Below the pieces are notes generated by a model, which was given only the letters and a program-made list of their open reading frames with translations, had not been told where the DNA came from and did no database searches. From the NCBI RefSeq assembly GCF_025665335.1, contig NZ_CP106869.1, forward strand, positions 1,204,501-1,268,500: 64,000 bases of DNA. Reading direction: 5' to 3'. Source of the DNA: Xanthomonas sp. AM6. GTDB taxonomy: Bacteria > Pseudomonadota > Gammaproteobacteria > Xanthomonadales > Xanthomonadaceae. Both the position numbers and the translations under genes were made by a program. Shown here one piece after another: positions 60,535-64,000 of this stretch (positions within the stretch are counted from its first letter, which is position 1; each line of letters opens with the position of its first letter).

Positions 60535-62391
60535 CTAGCCGGCGCTGCGCAGCAGCGGGGTGACGTTGCTGCCGTGCGCGGCGGCGCCGCGGTCGATGCG
60601 GAACACCGCCACCGCGGTGGCCAGGCTGCCGGCCTGTTCTTCCATGCTGCGTGCGGCGGCGGTCGCTTCCTCGACCAGCGCGGCGTTGCGCTGGGTCACC
60701 TCGTCCAGCTGCATCACCGTGCGGTTGACCTGCTCGATGCCGCTGGACTGCTCGGCGCTGGCGGCGCTGATCTCGCCGATCAGCCCGGTCACGCGCTGCA
60801 CCGAGCCGACGATCTCGTGCATGGTCGCGCCGGCGCGGTTGACCAGCCCCGAGCCCAGCGTCACCTTGTGCGTGGAGTCCTCGATCAGGCCCTTGATCTC
60901 CTTGGCCGCGTCCGCCGAGCGTTGCGCCAGCGAGCGCACTTCCGAGGCGACCACGGCGAAGCCGCGGCCCTGCTCGCCGGCGCGCGCCGCTTCCACCGCG
61001 GCGTTGAGCGCCAGGATGTTGGTCTGGAAGGCGATGCCGTCGATGACGCTGATGATTTCGCCGATGCGCCGCGAGGAACTGCTGATCGCGCTCATCGTGG
61101 CGACCACCTCGTCCATCACCTTGCCGCCGGACTGGGCGATCTCGCCGGTGCCCTGCACCAGGCCGTTGGCCTGCTGCGCGTTGTCGGCGTTCTGCTTCAC
61201 CGCCGAGGTCAGTTCTTCCATCGAACTGGCGGTTTCCTCCAGGCTCGCCGCCTGCTGCTCGGTGCGGTCGGACAGGTCGGTGTTGCCGGCGGCGATTTCC
61301 ATCGAGGCGCGGCGGATCGCCTCGACCGCGCCCTGGATGCCGACGATGATCTCGGTCAGCTTGGCCACGGTGCGGTTGGTGTCCTCGCGCAGCTGCGCGA
61401 ACACGCCCTGCGCCTGGCCGTCGACGCGGTGGGTGAGGTCGCCTTCGGCCAGCGCGGCCAGCGCGCTGGCCAGCGCCGCCAGGTTGCTTTCCACCGAATC
61501 GGAGATGCGGTTGACGCCTTCGGCCAGCGCCTTGAGCACGCCGTCCATCGTCGCGGTGTCGATGCGGCGGCTGAAGTCGCCGTGCGCGGCGGCCTCGATC
61601 ACCGTGGTCAGCGCCTGCTCGGCGTTGACCTGCGCGGTCACGTCCTCCCACTGCGCGATGGTGCCCAGGCGCACGCCGTCGGCGCCGGTGATCGGGCTGT
61701 ACACGAAATCGATCTGGCGGCCGAAGAACGGCGCGCGCACGCGCTTGGAACCGGTCAGCGCGCGCATGCGGTCGATCGCCGCCTGGCTGTCCGGATAGAT
61801 GTCGCCGATGCTGCCGCCGACGAAGCCTTCGGCGCGGAACTCGGGGCGGAAGCTCTGCACGTCCGGCTCGATCGCGCGCAGCATCTGCAGCAGCTTGCGG
61901 TTGGCGAAGTGCACGCGGCCGTCGTCGTCGGCGATGCGCACCATGGTGTCCAGGTCGTCCAGCGCCTGGATCACGAAGCGGCCGCGGCGCAGTTCGGCCT
62001 CGGTCTCGGCCTGGCGCGCGGCCAGCCGCGCCTGCGCGGCCTGCAGCGCGCGCAGCAGCGCCGCGTCCGCGCCATTGCCGGCGGAGGCCAGGCGCTGCTC
62101 GAAGCGGCCTTCGCCCAGCGCCTGCACCGCTTGCACCGCGTGCTGCAGCGACGGCGCCGCGAGCCGCAGGCCGGCCCAGTACAGCGCCGCCACCATCAAC
62201 GCCGCGATCGCCAGCGCCGGCGCCAGGCGCGCCAGCGCCGGTCCGTCCGGCCCGAGCTGGCGGCCGACGTGCAGCGCGTACAGCGCCATCGCCAGCAGGC
62301 CCAGCGCATAGGCCAGGGCGAGCAGCAGCGGGCGCAGGTGCGGACGGGAGCCGCCGGTCGAGGGAAGGGCTGAGGCGTCTGGCAAGGTCAT
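60535..62391 (-). CDS. Methyl-accepting chemotaxis protein with PAS domain
   Basis: 618-residue chemoreceptor. Two close N-terminal helices (about residues 20-40 and 50-72) leave almost no periplasmic loop. A PAS-like domain (about 135-260, [33 protein letters not shown]) sits in the cytoplasm, HAMP-like helices follow (about 275-340), then the signalling domain with the hairpin tip [59 protein letters not shown]. So it probably senses an internal cue such as redox or energy state. The frame extends far upstream without similarity; ATG 62391 was chosen, ATG 62427 is possible. Transcribed toward the DCC-protein gene and downstream of the PQQ dehydrogenase on the same strand. Confidence 0.9.
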   Translation of the reverse strand: MTLPDASALPSTGGSRPHLRPLLLALAYALGLLAMALYALHVGRQLGPDGPALARLAPALAIAALMVAALYWAGLRLAAPSLQHAVQAVQALGEGRFEQRLASAGNGADAALLRALQAAQARLAARQAETEAELRRGRFVIQALDDLDTMVRIADDDGRVHFANRKLLQMLRAIEPDVQSFRPEFRAEGFVGGSIGDIYPDSQAAIDRMRALTGSKRVRAPFFGRQIDFVYSPITGADGVRLGTIAQWEDVTAQVNAEQALTTVIEAAAHGDFSRRIDTATMDGVLKALAEGVNRISDSVESNLAALASALAALAEGDLTHRVDGQAQGVFAQLREDTNRTVAKLTEIIVGIQGAVEAIRRASMEIAAGNTDLSDRTEQQAASLEETASSMEELTSAVKQNADNAQQANGLVQGTGEIAQSGGKVMDEVVATMSAISSSSRRIGEIISVIDGIAFQTNILALNAAVEAARAGEQGRGFAVVASEVRSLAQRSADAAKEIKGLIEDSTHKVTLGSGLVNRAGATMHEIVGSVQRVTGLIGEISAASAEQSSGIEQVNRTVMQLDEVTQRNAALVEEATAAARSMEEQAGSLATAVAVFRIDRGAAAHGSNVTPLLRSAG

Positions 62392-62765
62392 GGCGGCTAC
62401 CGGCTGGGAAGCGTCGGCGCAGTCCATTCGCGTCGGCGGTTCATCGTGAATGTCTTCCAGTATCGGCCGGCAGGTTCGCCGGCTTGACCGCGCCGGGTGC
62501 CGCTCGTCGGAAAGATTCGACCTGAATGGGCACGGCAGGTAGCTGAATACGCTGGTTTTTATGCTGCGCTGCGATGTCGGGCGGCGCATGCCGCGCTCTC
62601 GGCCGGTGCACCGTCGCCGGCACGGATGGCCGCCGCAGCCGCAGCCGCAGCTGCCGGACGCGGCAACGCGGACGCGCCCCTCGGACCGGCGGGCCACAGC
62701 CTCCTCCAAACGAAACCGGCCGTCTCGCGACGGCCGGTGGGGTCGAACGGCAGCGGCGGGGGCGC
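62392..62765. other. Gap between PQQ dehydrogenase and chemoreceptor genes
   Basis: 374 nt with the dehydrogenase terminator at its right end (62709-62739). The rest should hold the chemoreceptor promoter; no consensus or repeat was recognised, and open frames look like shadows. Confidence 0.45.
62709..62739 (-). terminator. Terminator of the PQQ dehydrogenase gene
   Basis: ACCGGCCGT/ACGGCCGGT stem (62716-62724 with 62731-62739), CTCGCG loop, preceded by AAACGAAA, which is a U-rich tail on the minus strand. It lies 27 nt after the gene's stop. Confidence 0.82.
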
Positions 62766-64000
62766 CTATTTCGCCGTGGCGGCGTCGGGCAGCGTCCAGG
62801 CGATCACGCTGTCGCCGGGCTTGGTCTCCATGCGGTCGTGGCCGCCGATCGCGGCGACGATGTACTGCTTGCCGTCGACCGTGTAGCTCAGCGGCGCGGC
62901 CTGCGGGCCGGCCGGGACCCGCACTTCCCACAGCAGCTCGCCGGTCTGGGTGTCGTAGCCGCGCAGGAAGTTGTCCAGCGCCGCGCCGATGAAGGTGACG
63001 CCGCCGGCGGTGGCCAGCGAGCCGCTGTTGTTCGGCGTGCCCAGCTCGAACTTCATCTTCGACGGGATGCCCATCGGGCCCTGGTCGTAGCCGGTGCCCA
63101 GCGGACGCCGCCAGATCACCTGCTGGGTGCGCAGGTCCACGCCGGAGATGTAGCCCCACGGCGGGGCGATGCACGGGGTGTTCAGCGGCGACATCCACGG
63201 CTCCTTGCGCGCGCCGTAGGCCAGGCCTTCCTGGGCCATGTAGCCGGGCGTCCTGCTCTTGCCGTTGAACACCGAGACCACGCCCAGTTGCTCCATCTTC
63301 TGCCGCGGGTACACGTTCTCGGTGTACGGCAGGCGGTTGCTGTTCATCACCATGATGCCGCGCTGCAGGTCCACCGACACGCCGCCCCAGTTGATGCCGC
63401 CGTGGTTGCCGGTGAACGACAGCGAGCCGCCGAGGCTGGGCGGGGTGAACATGCCTTCGTAGCGTAGCTGCTTGAACTGGATGCGGCAGGCCAGCTGGTC
63501 GAACGGGGTGATGCCCCAGGCGTCGGACTCGACGATGGTCTCGTAGTCCTTGCTCGGCGCGCCGACGGTGTTGGGCATGCCCGGCGAAACCGGCTGGGTC
63601 TTGGCGGTCCAGTCGCCGTGGTCGGTGCCCTGCGGCACCGGCAGCTGCTGCACCGGCATGATCGGCTTGCCGGTCTCGCGGTCGAGCACGAACACCTGGC
63701 CGGACTTGGTCGCCTGGATCACCGCCGGGCGCGTGCCGCCGCCGGGCACCGGGAAATCGACCAGGTTCGGCTGCGGGCCGATGTCGTAGTCCCACAGGTC
63801 GTGGTTGACCGTGCGGAAGTGCCAGCGCTCCTTGCCGGTGGCCGCGTCCACCGCGACCAGCGAGGCGGTGTATTCCTCTTCCTGCGGGGTGCGGCCCTTG
63901 CCGAAGAAGTCGCCGGAGGCATTGCCGGTGGGCAGGTAGACCAGCCCCAGTTCGTCGTCGGCGGCCATCAGCGACCACACGTTCGGGGTCGAGCGGGTAT
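62766..64000 (-). CDS. gcd: Membrane-type PQQ dehydrogenase, C-terminal part (cut by window edge)
   Basis: The last 411 codons of a quinoprotein glucose/quinate/shikimate-type dehydrogenase; the N-terminus is beyond the window. Propeller motifs: [133 protein letters not shown] and [13 protein letters not shown]. These match glucose dehydrogenase (Gcd) more closely than the compact paralogue at 45100. Periplasmic oxidation of glucose to gluconate feeding ubiquinone is the likely role; the symbol is provisional because quinate-type paralogues look similar. Confidence 0.88.
   Translation of the reverse strand, partial: TRSTPNVWSLMAADDELGLVYLPTGNASGDFFGKGRTPQEEEYTASLVAVDAATGKERWHFRTVNHDLWDYDIGPQPNLVDFPVPGGGTRPAVIQATKSGQVFVLDRETGKPIMPVQQLPVPQGTDHGDWTAKTQPVSPGMPNTVGAPSKDYETIVESDAWGITPFDQLACRIQFKQLRYEGMFTPPSLGGSLSFTGNHGGINWGGVSVDLQRGIMVMNSNRLPYTENVYPRQKMEQLGVVSVFNGKSRTPGYMAQEGLAYGARKEPWMSPLNTPCIAPPWGYISGVDLRTQQVIWRRPLGTGYDQGPMGIPSKMKFELGTPNNSGSLATAGGVTFIGAALDNFLRGYDTQTGELLWEVRVPAGPQAAPLSYTVDGKQYIVAAIGGHDRMETKPGDSVIAWTLPDAATAK

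Noticed and set aside
62392-63978. Upstream extension of the chemoreceptor frame
   Set aside because: It is antisense-free but overlaps the PQQ dehydrogenase in another frame and has no family similarity.

Overview
The window looks like chromosomal DNA of a Xanthomonas or very close relative. The genome is GC-rich. The gene order coaE-pilD-pilC-pilA ... pilB-pilR-pilS-sucC-sucD is the type IV pilus locus I know from the Xanthomonadaceae, and intergenic spaces carry many copies of a 24-nt palindromic REP-like unit (GTAGGAGCGGCTTCAGCC core) and of a GGGATTCGGGATTGGGGATT-type repeat. Nothing suggests a plasmid or prophage. No CRISPR array, rRNA or insertion-sequence transposase was seen; there is one tRNA.

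Layout. 1-4.6 kb: an SLC13-type permease (cut by the window edge), thiS-thiG-trmB, and a secreted GDSL esterase autotransporter. 4.7-13.4 kb: a REP hairpin, tRNA-Gly(CCC), a beta-lactamase-fold serine hydrolase, then an accessory-looking stress block: an unknown small protein, isochorismatase-fold hydrolase, SnoaL-like protein and Dps on the minus strand. Diverging from it are a PAS histidine kinase, FixJ-type regulator, lone receiver and chloroperoxidase-type hydrolase. 13.7-23.1 kb: Tat-exported phospholipase C, TonB-dependent receptor, rimK, a small exported protein with an OmpR-type response regulator/kinase pair (candidate ColRS/VgrRS), and coaE.

23.1-40.4 kb is the type IV pilus locus. 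pilD-pilC diverge from pilA, which has a textbook sigma-54 promoter and a palindrome upstream; a second, different pilin follows. Between the pilins and pilB lies a visibly more A/T-rich cassette of about 9 kb: a GT-C-like membrane protein, three GT4 glycosyltransferases, an FkbM methyltransferase, a Wzx-like flippase and a DPM1-like GT2. Together these could build, flip and attach a lipid-linked glycan, so a pilin-glycosylation (or surface glycan) island is the most interesting inference here. pilB, preceded by a sigma-54-like site, and the regulators pilR/pilS complete the locus.

40.7-49.4 kb: sucCD, an OafA-type acyltransferase with SGNH domain, a PQQ dehydrogenase and nadE. 49.6-53.3 kb: egtD-egtB (ergothioneine) with a divergent class-V PLP enzyme that could supply the missing C-S lyase step. 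53.3-53.9 kb: a dense array of about ten REP units containing a 224-nt-period duplication. 54-64 kb: a two-gene osmolyte ABC importer with permease and binding protein fused, bamD diverging from rluD-pgeF-DUF4166-DCC protein, a PAS chemotaxis receptor, and the 3' part of a second PQQ dehydrogenase of glucose-dehydrogenase type running off the end.

Coordinates of genes come from reading frames; starts were chosen from family alignment memory, Shine-Dalgarno spacing and overlap with neighbours. Family names are from recognition of motifs, not from database searches.
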